A stretch of 64,000 nt of DNA from Vicia villosa. Its lineage: Eukaryota > Streptophyta > Magnoliopsida > Fabales > Fabaceae. Positions 1 to 13,029 of the stretch are shown here, one piece after another (position 1 is the first letter of the stretch; the number at the start of each line of letters is the position of its first letter). The translations under genes were made by a program, and so were the position numbers. The notes under the pieces were generated by a model. It saw only the letters and a list, made by a program, of their open reading frames with translations. It was not told the DNA's origin and ran no database searches. The DNA is taken from positions 253,001 through 317,000 of the forward strand of contig NW_026705178.1 of NCBI RefSeq assembly GCF_029867415.1, in the 5' to 3' direction.

Positions 1-357
1 CAATAGTGTCTTAGTGTGGATTAAGTTTGAAGACTTTGATAGTAGAAACTTGCGCGTGATTGAAAATCATTTGATAACACATCTTGTGAAATTGAACGAG
101 TTTGCAATATGATTAGTTTGTACTTTTGTGAAATTCAGTAGTTCAATTTGATACATTGTAAACTGATAAAGCACATTTGTGAATCTCTTAATTTTAGCAT
201 AATCTATTTCACACAAAATTTTCTTCCGCCACGCAAAATAAACTTTGTTTTTGAAACCGTGTTAAAAACCTTTTCAAACGAACTTTTAACTTGGGAGGTC
301 TATTCACCCCCTCTAGACCGTTCATAGTCCATATTCTCACTCAACAACAATTATCCT
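1..357 (+). repeat. possible 3' part of a copia-type LTR (remnant)
   Basis: AT-rich sequence ending in a stretch around 293-325 that reads CTATTCACCCCCTCTAG, a pattern common near the 3' end of plant Ty1/copia LTRs. A similar motif lies at 49553-49570 beside a primer-binding site, where it reads out on the minus strand. No primer-binding site follows here and no partner LTR is seen, so this is only a probable remnant. Confidence 0.3.
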
Positions 358-359
358 AG

Positions 360-893
360 ATGATGCCACCAACCTCTTCCACCTCCCCCTTATAGTAACT
401 TTTTCATCCCTCCATTGATGAACCAGAAGATTGCATGTAAGGCTGCTAAGAGGTGTTTGCGTCATTTTGGGTATGTTCATGGTATTTCTAGACTAGTTTG
501 TGTTAGCATTGATAAATGGTTTAGGTCTATCATTATTAACAATCACATTGCTATTAGAGAAAATGCAGTGGGGTGTCTGTTTCTAGACAATGTCTAGACG
601 GTTATTTAGAGTGTGGTAATTTAGAGTATTTGACCCTCGCATCATCCCACATATTCATCCTGCAGATGATGGTGGACCTTCCCGTGATGGAGGATCTTCA
701 AATGACGTGCCACCTTCTCGACTAGTATGTGTGACCATCAGCGATGCAGATGGTAGCACTTCTTTCAGATAACATCGTGGAATTGGTAAACCCAAATGGT
801 GAGGTCTATGTGGGGTTAGCTCAGATAACACACATTGTTTGTGGTGGAATGACATACATTTTATTTGTTGTTCATTATTTATAGTTGCTGACA
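360..893 (+). pseudogene. plant mobile domain (PMD) protein, C-terminal remnant
   Basis: Around 440-600 the plus strand encodes RCLRHFGYVHGISR followed by SIDKWFRSI, resembling the end of the plant mobile domain found in proteins labelled 'serine/threonine phosphatase 7 long form homolog', where RCLRQFGY is typical. Around 740-830 a second frame encodes a tail rich in VNPNGEVYVGLA-like residues, also present in the minus-strand remnant at 50472-51500. Frames are broken by stops and shifts, so it is not a functional gene. PMD proteins occur both as host proteins (MAIN/MAIL type) and inside Mutator-like and Ty3/gypsy elements; the surroundings favour transposon origin. Confidence 0.55.
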
Positions 894-1036
894 TTATTTT
901 GGGTTTTTACTCAAATATTTGTATATTATTGACACTTTATGTTAACATGGCATTAGATGAAAATTAAAATTACATTACTACGGGATGAACATAACTTAAA
1001 ATGAACATTGCTTAACATAACTTAACATGAACATAA

Positions 1037-1219
1037 CTAAGCGTTACCAGATGATTCAGGATATTTCAACATCTTGATAATATCGTCAACAGATCTTACA
1101 GTTGTCGCATCCACCTCGATTGTACCTTTTGTTTTGTATCGGAGAAACGTGTTCCACATAAGTCTTAAATCTTCATCGGTCATCAACTCAAAGTTGTTGA
1201 ACTTCACATTTCTTTTGTC
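1037..1219 (-). pseudogene. short transposon-associated peptide fragment
   Basis: The minus strand has an open stretch of about 60 codons ending in TAG at 1037-1039. It contains LMTDEDLRLMWNTFLRYK followed by TIEVDATTVRSVDDIIKM. I associate this type of sequence with short ORFs and N-terminal regions of plant Mutator-like elements, but cannot name a family with certainty. It converges on the PMD remnant upstream, so both could come from one decayed element. No start codon or promoter is evident. Confidence 0.4.
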
Positions 1220-2234
1220 ATTAATCGATTATTTGGGTAGCACAATATATTATTCGATTTCTAATTCAAAACATCAAGAGGGGTGTTCTCTATGAGCCTA
1301 AAATCAACATGAGAGCTCACATTATTGAAGTAAACAAATGTAAGATCCCAAAATTAAGACATTGTGAGACGTTTTTGTTAAGAATATATAAAACATATTT
1401 ATACAAGTTTTAAATCATTATGGACCATACAAAGCTGTTGGTGCAATCACAATCTTATAAAAGTGTTGGCATAGTCATAGTTGTACAAACAATAATACTA
1501 TCGAATTTGTAAAGGGTGGAGAACATATTTGGCATGCCAAATTTTTTTAAATTGAATTGGTCGGTAAACCTTTTATTATGTACCATATATTTCAAATAAT
1601 CTGGTAAAAACATATTTTTTGAATTACCTGTCAATTTTTTTTAACTTAGTGAAAAAATAAAAATAAAATATTTTTGATATTATGAAAATATGGAGAGCCA
1701 AAAAACTCAAAAATATTTTTAAATATCTTTTGAATTGCACATCAATACCATGTAACGCCAACTCATAAAAATGGATAGCCAAAAAAACTCAAAATTAAAT
1801 AAAAGAATCAAAATACTAAAATTTAAAATATCCAAATTAAAACAATAAAAAATAAAAATAGTAAATCTATAATATTAAGTCAATTAATTGATAACAAATT
1901 TAAGAGATTAACAAATTTTAATGAAATCAAATGGTTCTAATAATTTGCATATTTCAATCTTACATTAGACCAGTCAAATCCTTTTCAATATATTATGGAC
2001 CAAGTTATTAAGCTAATTTTTTTAAAGGAAAAAAATACAAAGGGTCAAGATCGTTACGAAATGTACTTAACTAACCGGAAGAAACAACTGAAGAACACTA
2101 AAAAAAGTACATAAGAAAAAACAAACAGAAAGCAGATAACCATCACACGACAAAAGAAATACAGGCTAGAACAAGCTGAAGAAAACCACCATCAACAAAA
2201 TAGTAATTGGCAGATGCAATATCGACAAATACTG
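1220..2234. other. AT-rich intergenic sequence and RLK1 3' flank
   Basis: No coding region recognised. The sequence is AT-rich with several poly-A and poly-T runs. The part next to 2235 lies downstream of the minus-strand receptor kinase and should contain its 3' untranslated region and polyadenylation site. I cannot place the cleavage site. Confidence 0.5.
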
Positions 2235-5200
2235 TTAATTTCTTTCCTCCCAATAGGAAGAATCAAGGTGAACAGGATAAAGGTCTACAGCTGATGAAGA
2301 TGTAGCAGTCCATGACCCGTCATTTAATATACGCTGACTTTGTGAGGTATTTTCTTCCATCTGATAGTAATACTTCCTCATTACTTCCATCTTCTTTTCA
2401 TCCATTACTTCACTTGAATCTGAAACAAATTCTGGAACCATAGTCCTTCCTTCAAGGTAACTTACCACCGACGACATGGAGGGCCTAAGGTTTGAAGTTA
2501 CATTCGTGCATAGGAGAGCCACATTTATTACCACCATAGCTTCCTTTTTGTTGAAATCTGCTCCTAATCTTCTATCAACTAGCTCCATTAGGTCACCCCT
2601 CTCCTTCAACAAATGTGCCTGTTGAAAAAAAAAGAAAAGAAAACAAAGAATAGTTTGATTTGTAACTCAAGCCATTTCTAAAGTATGAAATCAATCATAT
2701 TTCTATTAAATAACTAAATCAAAATGATGTCACTTATTAAGATGCTTCATGATAGTAATATTCTAGAAACTTACAGTAACTGTGAAATCTTCTGTACAAT
2801 TACTCTTCTAGACAGATTAAGATTACATACTTTTCTGATTCTCTTCTATGAAATGTAATACTTTAACAGAGATATTTTCTTCTAATTTTCTAAATTAGCA
2901 TTTGGTTTCTTAAATGTTAATATTTTTGCTAAGTTGTTGTCTTCTTGTAGAATTATAATATAACATGAAAAGTGAACAAGAGTATATGTGTGACACAATT
3001 AAATGTAAGTAGATAGTACCATGGATCAAAGAAGGACATAAAAAAGTTACCCAATCAAGAAGATAGAATGCCTCCTCCTTTGACCGATAGAGGGTGTTGT
3101 TCTTTCCACTAATGATTTCCAAGACAACAATTCCAAAACTATAAACGTCTGCTTTGTCCGTCAAATAACCATGCATTGCGTACTCAGGAGCCATATATCC
3201 GCTACATAATTGGAACATATCATTGAAATAACTTGATTTAAGTATACAACGTGTCATGATATCAGATGTTTTAATTAATAAAAATATACAGTTTTAATTA
3301 AATTCATTAATTTTTAGTACTTTTAAGTCAACTAGGAGAAGGCAGGAATTATAGTTACTCACTAGGTCCCAGCAATTCTAGTGCTAATGTGAGTGTTCTC
3401 CTCCTCATCAAGTCTGGCCAAACCAAAATCAGATATCTTTGGGTCAAGATCTTTATCAAGCAACACATTAGTTGCTTTGATGTCCCTGTGAACAACCTTC
3501 AGTCTTGATTCTTCATGAAGGTATGCCAATCCTCTAGCAATACCAACACAGATCTTCTTCCTAGTTGACCAATCTAATCTTATTTGATGTTCTTCTGGAC
3601 CTTTATTTGTGAAAGTAATAAGAATTAGACAATGGTAGCACATAGTCATGTGCTAAGTTAGAAAATGTGTCATATCACATAAATAACAACCCAAACAAAA
3701 CCATATAGGAAAAATTACCAAATAAAGCACGAGCTAAACTATTGTTTTCCAAGTATTCATATATCAGCAACAACTGATCTCCCTCCACACAACAACCATA
3801 GAGTTTAACAAGATAAGGATGCTGCAAAGCAGAAATCATGCCTATCTCATTTAAAAACTCACGATTCCCTTGCTTTGATTTAGAAGAAAGTTGCTTTACT
3901 GCTATTAATGTCCCATTGGGTAAACATCCCTGCATTTTAAGGAATGCTATTTTTTTAGAAGTTGAAAAAGAATTTTCTGAAACAAATATATAACATCATA
4001 GTAACAGCATGACACTTGAGAAGATTTGTTAATTGTTATACTATGCAACATACCTTGTACACGGGACCAAACCCTCCTTCTCCAATCTTATTGGAAAGAT
4101 CAAAGTTATTTGTGGCTGCTTTGATTTGTCTTAAGGTAAATAAACCCGTGTGTAGGTCTAAACTCTCCAGCTCTGTTAATTGAAGTAAAAGAAAGATCAA
4201 AGATCTTTTGAACTAACAAAATTACACATGGACACTCAGCATCGATATTCATTTGTTCGCAAAAGTTAGACAACAATGGCAACAAAAGAAATTCATTGGT
4301 AATCACCTTTTGCTAATGAATTTTTCTTTCCAAAACATCCTTTCCACCAAAGTGTACCAAATACTAGAATGATAATAACTGTTGCTGCAACCACAATTCC
4401 AACCACAGCTCCTGCAGATATGCTTCCATGTGGAGAGTCTGCTTGATTATTAAACAACACATTTCAAATATTATATGATAACAAGGAGATCACAGCATAA
4501 GGTTAGGACCGAGCTAGTATAACCTACCAGTTTCAACTGATATAGCTGATATAAGAGGACCGTATACTGATCTATTAGGGAGAAACTGTGTCCCTTTTCC
4601 AGCCCAATACAATCGGATCTCCAAGGTATTACTAGTAACAACAACATTGAACTGTTTTACAATTTTCTTACCAACTCCTCCTGCTTCTTCTGCAATATTG
4701 AAGTCCTTTTGCACTGCCTTTCCCTGCAACATTTCAATCACAATTTTAATGCTTCATGGTGACTACACCCTACAAGTATTTTAATCGTCAATTTGTTTTA
4801 AAAATATCGTAGAATTTAATTTAAATTGTTATGAGTCTCACATCGGAAAATATATGATCTGAATATGTGTTTATGGGTATAATCCTCACATTATAAGATG
4901 ATATCAGAGCTTGTTTCGATCCTCCCTGACGTCTTTTTTTAATGATAGGTTCTATTGAAGAAAAAAAATCCTCGTGTTAAATCGACAAATTGTTCTCGGC
5001 AAGTCGTCTACCACTTTACGTGCTTGAAGATCAAGATTGGATCATATATGAATTCGGTTGATTCTATAACCATTGGTTTTGATAATGGTCATATATACCC
5101 TTTGTTTCCTCTCTATGTTGGTTTGGTCTCTCTCTTTGGATGCTCCCCCTGTTGGTTTCTCACTCTGGCTTCACTTTCGGTGTCATCTCCGATGTCACTT

Positions 5201-8200
5201 TCAGGTGTCACTTCCAATGTCACTTCCATCGTCATCTCCAGGGTAATCTTCGACATCACATTTGGCTTCACCTCCGATATCATCTTCGTATTTGAATTAA
5301 CCGGCGAAACAACTTAATCCCTCTTTGGTTGTTGCTCCTTTCCATGATGGTTCTTCTCATTGGTTTCTTTCTCCATTGGTTAAGATATTAGTTTGTTTGG
5401 TTTCATCTCATATTTTCAGGATTAATTTGTAACAAGATTAGTAAGCTTCAGCATGAGGCGGGTGAGAAAGCGTAAGTATTTTAATTGAAAAAAAAGAAAG
5501 AAGTTCGATAGTGGCCCTATAGGATCCTTTCTTTTTTAACAAACAAGTGGCTATTGAAAGAATATTGTTAAACCATGTACCTGAAGGTAGATATCAAATA
5601 CACGCCTTCCAAGACTACCATAGGTTTGATCATCTCTGATCATTATTTCAGCAAAATGTAGATTTACTGTGTAGCTTCCATTTTCCAGGCAAAATCCATA
5701 ATAAGTCAAAGAAATAGGAGAAACGCGCGCAGTCATGTACAATTCAGCATCCACCATAGTAAGTGTAGAGGTATATTTTGTGGAATAATAAGTTGCTCCA
5801 AGTTGATCACTATCAATGAATGCACCAGTGGTGCTAGATGCCCATTTTCCTGTTGGACTGGCATGGAATCTAGCTGGTCCAGATGAATCTGAATCACCAT
5901 CATAGGTTGTTCTGTTGACTTTTGCTTGATTTCCACCACAATTTATATAAAGGGAGTTTGAGGCTGGTTGAGCAGATCATGTGAGCAACTTTGGAAACAT
6001 TAAGGAAACTACGAAAACTAAATAAAAAAATATAATCCTTGAAATTTTATTTTTCTATGTTCATATTTTCTTTGGCTTATTTTCCTGTACTTATTTTCTT
6101 TTAAAACAAGAAACAAAAACATGGTGAGAACTTCGCTGTCTATAGAAAAGTTGCCATAAAGAAACTCACGTTTGGGACATTCAAAGCTCAAACACGAAGT
6201 TGTTCCTCTGAGAAAATTATGGAAGGAATAGAATAAGTTAGATGATTAGTAAAATAAGATAAGCTTCATGACATCATAAGAGGGAAATGGAAAGGCTATA
6301 TACACACATGCGCATGTTTTAGTATTTACAAAACCAAACTTACATGTCATTGCGTGCCCATGAGGTAGAAAACAAGTTCCTGAGATATATTAGAGAAGAC
6401 GATATCTCAGAAAGGTTCTAAAGTTTGCAAACAAATGTACACAAATGGAAGGATTCTTACACTTTATCATTTTGACATATCTGACTCACTTGGCTTAAGC
6501 TGAAGTTATTGTATGAAAGGTCTCTACATGCAAGTCATAAATTTGATTCAGATTATGATAATAATATAACAATCAGAGACTTAATGAAACATTTGGTGAC
6601 TACATAATAATAATATGGCAATCAGAGACTAAAGAAACAATTGCACAATCATACTCCAAGAGCATAAATGTTTCAAAGTGATTTTCTTAATAGGAGGAAG
6701 GTATCAAGAGGAGAGATTCAGGGGGTTATGAACCTATGTTATGTGTGAAACTAAACTCGTGAATATGAACCTAAAGCTAGAGTTCATCATGAGAAAAAAA
6801 AAACAAAGGATTAAACTATAGTAGTTCTGAAAAAGCTTTAATGGCTTAAATGCTATATGCATATCATTATTCAATCCAAGGAACCATACAAGTAGTACTA
6901 GAAAGATAACTCACACGTTGACTTTTGTTGACCAAGGAGGCATTGATCCAGTGAGAAGGTTTCCAGTTAAAATTCTACCATAAAAGAATATTTAAATATT
7001 AATCTTCATGAATCTAAGTAGGATTATTCAGCTATGTTCAGACTGAAAGTTGAAACCAGAGTTGTGGGAGTAGAGAAGGCAACAGATATGTGATTAAAAA
7101 TATATGCCAAAAAATAATGTTCCATACATGTATGTCAAGTTGTTTAGGTAAGCATAGGTCGAAGGAATTATTCCACTTAAGTTGTTAAAGCTGAGGTCTC
7201 TGAAATAGACATCATATTGAGAACGAGTCAAAAAGCTATAGAAAATTTGTCATAGGAAAACATTCCAACCAATCAAATAATTGGTTAAAGCTATATATAT
7301 GTAAAATGTATCCAAGCTCTAATTACGAAACACAAAAATATAGAAGGTTATAGAATTTGCTAAACTTATCAAAAGAAACATTAATGGTTAGCTATAGTCA
7401 AACAAAAAGTAGCAAGTATGCAATTACAAATGCTTTAATGTTGTCATATTCCTAAGATAATTAGGTAGCGTCCCGTTAATGTTGCAATTCCTTAGAATCC
7501 TGTGAAACAATAAGATAGACAACAATATGTTATGAGTGTTTTTGTTGCTGTTTTTTTCTTTTCTTTCTGAAAGAGTCAGAGAAATCAACTCACAGTTTTT
7601 CTAATGACGTCAGATTATTAAGTTGTGGCAAAGGTGCATAGTCAGATCCATTCAAATCACTAATTCTCCTGAATATCACATTTGAATCAAAGCTAAGTAA
7701 ACACAATTCAAATGAAAGTTAAATTTCAACCCTTGTTTTATCAGTATAAAAAATTCGTACATACAAGTTAGTTAAGTTTGTCAAGAGTGAAATTCCAGAA
7801 GGAATCGGCCCACTTAATCCACTTCCTTGAATCATTCTGTCAAAAGCAAAGTAACCGTTGGTAATTCTTTTTAAATATCAAGCAATACCAAAACTATTAT
7901 ATTTGAGGAAAATTTAAAATAAAAAAGGAGAGTGCATACAGTTTTTGTATACTTTTCCAGTTCTGAATATAATCAGGTATCTTTCCAGAGAATTGATTGT
8001 CCTCAATTCGGCTGCATTGAGAAAGGGCGTGAAAATTTGAAGCATCGTAAAAAGTATTTTTTTTAATTTAGTCGTCATTAAACATCACCATAAAAATTTG
8101 AAGCTTACAAATCCAGCAATGTAATGAGCTTGGCCAATGTCACAGGTAGTTCTCCAGTAAAATTGTTAGAGGAAACTCGCCTACATATCATCGAAAAACA

Positions 8201-8810
8201 AAACAGTAAATTATGATTCTAAGCAATGGAAATCAATGTGGATTTTGAACATTAAACTTTGATATTTCAGGGAGAACATCAACTAGTGGTGGGGGGGATA
8301 AAGTGCTTACAGTGTTTGAATTTGGGTTAGATACCCAAGTTCAGGAGGAAGATTTCCTGACAACTGATTGTTCCATAACTCCCTATCCATTTCAAGTTAA
8401 AGTTAAATTCTACTGTAACTCTTTGAATTAAACACAATCATGTTTATGTACTTATAAATGGTTTTTTCCAATAAAGTGGGAAGAAAGAAACTCACAAATT
8501 TTGGAGAGTAGATATGTTTGCAATCTCAGCTGGTATTGAACCCGTTAATCGGTTTACTGGAAGAGCACTGTGATAATTAAGAAACATGTCATCACTAGCT
8601 TATTGAGTTGCAAAATCTTATAAAGAATGTAAAAATAAGACCCATATGTCAATCAATGACTGAATATCAGAACAGACAAATAAGAGACAAATCATACATT
8701 TTACTAATATTCATCATGGAGCCCCATTGTTTTGGAATTGTACCATGCAAATAATTGCGAGAGAGGTCACTGTAATAGAGAGAAAGGGAGACAAAGAGCT
8801 TGTCAAGAAA

Positions 8811-8879
<69 letters not shown>

Positions 8880-10210
8880 CACACAATTGGAGATGTTGGA
8901 GTAAATAGCAATTATTACTACTAATATTGAAAGTTGTAGCAATCTATCATGTATTTAGGAAATATCATTCATGCACCTAGGAAGTAGCATTCTAACTAGT
9001 CTCCTTCTAAATGTAAATTGCATTTATTTCTAATAGTATATATAAATGATAAATTAGCAGAGAGCAAATCATCCGAGCATTTCATAAATCTTTTAATCCT
9101 CTACCAAAGTCTCATAATCAAAGATATACAACAAGTTCAATATAATTTGAATGTGAGGGAATGTTTAGGAATTGCATACATTGTTTGAAGGTAACGCAAC
9201 CTGGTCAGTCTTGGTGGGAGAGTGCCAGGAAGATTTTGCCCTTTCAAAGTTCTAAATGTGCATTTTACAATAAAAAAAAAAGTTAAACACAATCAATGAG
9301 CAAAATAATGTAATTAATTCTAATATATTTCTTAGCCAATAGATTTTAGAGAAAAAATTGCAACAAGCTCTTTTGCTGTAGATAATATTGATTTGTCAAA
9401 CATAAATATAGTAAAAATACATGGCTTTGACAATATTTGTTTTACTTTCAAATCTTAGTGTGACCATAAGGGATAGCAATTTTATAGATGTGTAATAATG
9501 ATATATTTTTACTGAATGGTAGGATATAACTATACGTACATAATGGTTAAAACTGATCTAACTCATGTATACACATATACAATGTCAATTCCTACCTCAA
9601 TATCAATGAAAATACTTCAATACTACGGCAAATGAAGGGAAAATACCAAATCAAATGATTAGGAGTAGTAATATCAAAGGTTCAATTCTACGGAAAATAG
9701 GCTTACATTGAAATAACATGGCAGAAATTGTCACCGGCAATAGAGCAGTTACAGTAAACATTGCTCTGTACGATATCCAATCTGCGATTGGGAGGCTCAC
9801 CCATAGTCCAGTTAGGTTTGTTGCTGCATGGATCTATGTTGAAGTTCCAATCCTTCTTACCAAGTGATTTAGCTATATCTTCAAGAGCTTTCTCTAAATA
9901 TACAATTCAGAAGCAATCAGCTAAGTACTGAAAATGTTTTAAACTACATGAACATGTCATCAAATATATATACAGAACTTCTATAGAAACTATGGGCAAA
10001 AATAATAATACGTATATTGAAGCTAACATGAATGCTTAGATAAAAAGATTGGAAAGGAAGGATCAAGAAAATTCTTAATTATTTGAGAGCTATGGTATAA
10101 ATACATATCATACTTTCGTCGGGGTGAATAGTAGCAGCTCCAAAAGCTGTAAGAGATATGAACCAAATGGCAATGACGAAAAGGGAGAAAAATTGAAAGG
10201 TAGTGTTCAT
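2235..10210 (-). CDS. LRR-malectin receptor-like serine/threonine kinase (RLK1), 24 exons
   Basis: Plasma-membrane receptor kinase of the LRR-VIII type (like Arabidopsis At1g53430/At1g53440). Exons, 5' to 3' on the minus strand: 10210-10114, 9893-9707, 9251-9180, 8769-8698, 8567-8496, 8382-8311, 8180-8109, 8011-7940, 7836-7765, 7668-7594, 7499-7428, 7199-7128, 6974-6915, 6523-6461, 6379-6344, 6207-6170, 5963-5581, 4723-4528, 4438-4307, 4172-4054, 3929-3719, 3600-3363, 3201-3051, 2618-2235. All use GT/AG borders; the total is 3018 nt (1005 aa), unbroken. A hydrophobic signal peptide (1-29) is followed by LRRs, mostly on 72-nt one-repeat exons (about 95-375), a malectin domain (about 401-594), a transmembrane helix (about 605-628), and a kinase with glycine loop GEGGFGPV, Lys690, HRD 786-788 (RD type) and DFG 806-808. 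Ligand and role are not inferable. The signal peptide start at 10208-10210 decides the start codon. UTR introns cannot be excluded. Confidence 0.9.
4829..5471. mobile_element. LTR-retroelement-like insertion in an RLK1 intron
   Basis: This ~640-bp stretch lies in the intron between 4723 and 5581 and is absent from the same intron of the second RLK copy (57922-58151), whose flanks align to both sides. It starts with TGTTATGAGTCTCACATCGG, a sequence typical of plant LTR starts. At about 4898-4912 it has a TGATATCAGAGC-like initiator-Met primer site. Degenerate short tandem repeats of TCACTTCC/TCATCTCC type fill 5160-5290. The word AAGTATTTTAAT occurs on both sides (4774 and 5474), but the paralogue alignment does not settle whether it is the target duplication. 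Probably a small non-autonomous or deleted LTR element. Confidence 0.5.
8814..8885. repeat. (AT)n-(AC)n microsatellite in an RLK1 intron
   Basis: About 27 AT dinucleotides followed by about 7 AC dinucleotides, in the intron between the LRR exons at 9180 and 8769. Minus-strand reading frames across it are low-complexity artefacts. Confidence 0.9.
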
Positions 10211-10306
10211 CTTAATGTTAAAAAGGAAGAAAGTTCAAATATATCAATAATTTAGAGCTAAAGAGTCTGAATATATTGTGTATTTGGAATTAAAGAGTCA
10301 AAGGAA
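10211..10306 (-). promoter_or_regulatory. short RLK1 core promoter / 5' leader
   Basis: Only 96 bp separate the RLK1 start codon from the foldback element upstream. On the minus strand this stretch has a TATA-like CAATATATTC at about 10268-10280, roughly 60 nt before the ATG, and an A/T-rich leader. The host core promoter therefore directly abuts a transposon. No expression evidence is available from sequence. Confidence 0.35.
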
Positions 10307-11142
10307 GATTTTTTTTTTTAATAACCAGTATTTTAAAAAAAAAATTCCAAAATAACCACACTTTTCAAAAAGAAAAAATTCGCCACCCAGAGGAGGCGCC
10401 ACTCTTTTGGCGCATGTACTTAATTTAATGAGGAGGCGCCACATTGTATGGCGGATGCTCCTGTGTCATGCCATACAGTGTGGCGCATGCACTTAAAGTT
10501 TAAGTGCAGTAGCCGCTCAGTGCAGGTACTCTGTTGTTTTGGATTTTTTATTTGTTTTTTAAAATAAATAAATAATAAATAAAAATAAAATTGTTAAAAC
10601 ATTCATTTGAAAATATTATTACAAGACGTTTGGATATTTTTTTTACCGACATTCATTTGAAAATACTATTACAAGACGTTTGGATACTATTAGGCCATGC
10701 AGACCCTAGGCTTCAGCTACTCTACATTTGCATGCAACTTGGGGCGTTTGGGTGGAGGACGTCGGTAAAAAAACTAACCAAACGTCTTGTAACAGTATTT
10801 TCAAATGAATGTCATAATAATTTTATTTTTATTTATATTTATTATTTATTTATTTATTTAAAAAAAAACAAATAAAAAACCTAAAAAAACTGAGTAGCCG
10901 CACTGAACGGCTACTACATTTAAAGGTTAAGTGCATGCGCCACACTGCATGGCATGATAGAGGAGCATGCGCTATGCAGGGTGGCGCGTTCTCATTAAAT
11001 TAATTGCATGCGCCACACATAGTGACGCCTTCTCTGTGACGAATTTTTTTTTTTTTGAAAAGTGGTTAGATTGGTAAATTTTTTGAAAATGTGGTTATTT
11101 TGGAAATTTTTTGAAAAAAATACTTATTTGAAAAATAAAATC
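10307..11142. mobile_element. foldback Mutator-like MITE, 836 bp, long inverted arms
   Basis: The two halves are imperfect inverted repeats of roughly 380 bp each, with matching marks in reverse order: GATTTT ends, CCAAAATAACCACA, GGCGCATG boxes, TTAATTTAATGAG, TGTGGCGCATGCACTTAA, a TAAATAAATAAAT run, and ATTCATTTGAAAATACT with ACAAGACGTTTGG. A short core around 10690-10770 is left unpaired. Flanking 9-bp direct repeats TCAAAGGAA lie at 10298-10306 and 11143-11151; a 9-bp duplication is the signature of Mutator-like transposition. No transposase is encoded, so it moves only in trans. Confidence 0.8.
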
Positions 11143-11151
11143 TCAAAGGAA

Positions 11152-13029
11152 AGTTCTTAATGCATATCAACACATTTATCAGTATAAATTACAAATTTTG
11201 TCAATAAAATTGTAGGGCGTTGTTAATCTATTCCCTAAAATTACTAGTTTGTGTACTAGTGTACATGCATATGCCAACTTTTTAGGAATATATTTACAAT
11301 TTTACAATTATATAATTTTATGTGTTTGTTTTGAAAAACCAATTAAGAATAAATTGATGTAAATAGTGGTACCGATGGCAGAAAGCCATAAATTTCATCA
11401 TACCGACTGTTTTGCGGCGGATTTCTAGCGGATTATGGCAGAAAATTTTGGAATATTCACCGATATTAACCATGTATATCCGCCGTGGTGACGCCATGGC
11501 GGAATGTAATGCATTATATTTATATAAAAGAAAAAAATATTTATACACAAGGTTTGGTTTTGTTTGATTTAGTTTTAAAAATTCATTCCATAATCTTATC
11601 TGATTTAAATGGTTTTTACCGAATGATATCTAAATACATCCAATGATATTCAACTTTGTGTGATTTTTAATCGGTTTGTGGTTTTAATTTGGATCGATTT
11701 TAAAGGTGAATCCATATTTTTTGGGTGTGACTGAAAAAAATCATTTTAAAAATGTAAATTAAAGTAAATCACTCATGTTATTCACATTAATGATTGTCAC
11801 ACAAATATTTAAAGCATATATATATACAAGTCAAGCTTTATAGTTTATACCATTATGCGTGTACTATAGATAATATATATGTACTAGTATGCCCCAGCTA
11901 GGAATTTTAATAAACAGACAAACATCGCAAAATTTCATTAATTTCAGAGACTAATGCATAGACAAGTCATATATGTATGCCCCAGCCAGGAATTTAAAGC
12001 ATATACAATTCAAAGTTCAAACTTCAGACTATTATGTATATACTATAGATGTATGCCCCAGCTAGGAATTATAACAAACAAACGACATAATGATCGATTA
12101 CTTTTCAAAAACAATAAAAGTGTTGTACACTAGCAAGGTCATTTAAAGTCTGACCTAAACTATGAATGGATTGACCCAACATAAAAATTGTTAACACCTA
12201 GCGGGATTTAAACTCGAGACTTAGAGAGAAACACACTCTCAAATTAAGGTTGATATTAAGGTTAATGATACATGCAATTGTAGAGAAGTCATGGTTTATT
12301 TTACTCTCATGATGATTGATGATTACAGACATATATTTAAAGGAGGAAAATGACATTGAAAAGATTGAGAAGAGTCAGAAAATGTGTAATGCATTTCTAT
12401 AGATGTTTGCTTTAGTCAGGAATTTTAACAAACAGATAAACGTCTTAATTTCATTAGTTTCAAACACTATGATACTGACTCAGACAATGCATATACAAGT
12501 CAAGCTTTTGACTATTCTGCATGTACTATAGATGTATCATGTATGCCCCAGCTAGGAATTACAACAAACAGATACACCGCATAATAAGCAATTATTTTTC
12601 TAAAACAGGTAAACGTTATGATAAGCAACTATTTTTCAAAACAGATATATTCATACCTTTAATTTTCCTTATTCCGCTGCGAGGGCTTCACCGCTACCAA
12701 GCTCCGCCTCTCACCGCCGTGAGCTACTGGGCGCGCGATTACCTTTTACCTTTTTCAAATGATGTAATGGAATGGAATGAATTGATATATTATCAGTTTC
12801 TATTGTTTGGATTACACCACTGCGTTTTTGTTAACCACTACTTTTAATTTACAATTAACCGATAAAAGATATTCGGCTAATCATTCACCATGAGTTATAT
12901 TAAAAGAAAAGAGAATGTTAATAACCGCTCTTTATGCACTCTTTAAGTAATTAAAATGGTAAATATTTTAAAAAATACGTGTATTTAATGTATTAAAATT
13001 GTATTGAAAATTGAAATGTTAATTTTTAT
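11152..13029. other. intergenic sequence with irregular short duplications
   Basis: No gene recognised. A 19-bp word close to TATGCCCCAGCTAGGAATT recurs at about 11888, 11976, 12052 and 12542, with a diverged copy near 12405. Each is followed by an A-rich stretch with ACAAAC-like words and often preceded by TACTATAGATGTA. This indicates an irregular tandem repeat of about 75-160 bp units. Around 11385-11500 and 12670-12735 there are GC-richer patches with GCCGCC/GGCGG words that look like remnants of an unidentified repeat. Confidence 0.5.

Noticed and set aside
8667..8942. Open frames encoding poly-Ile/Tyr across the AT repeat
   Set aside because: Microsatellite translation inside an RLK1 intron, overlapping a genuine LRR exon; not a protein gene.
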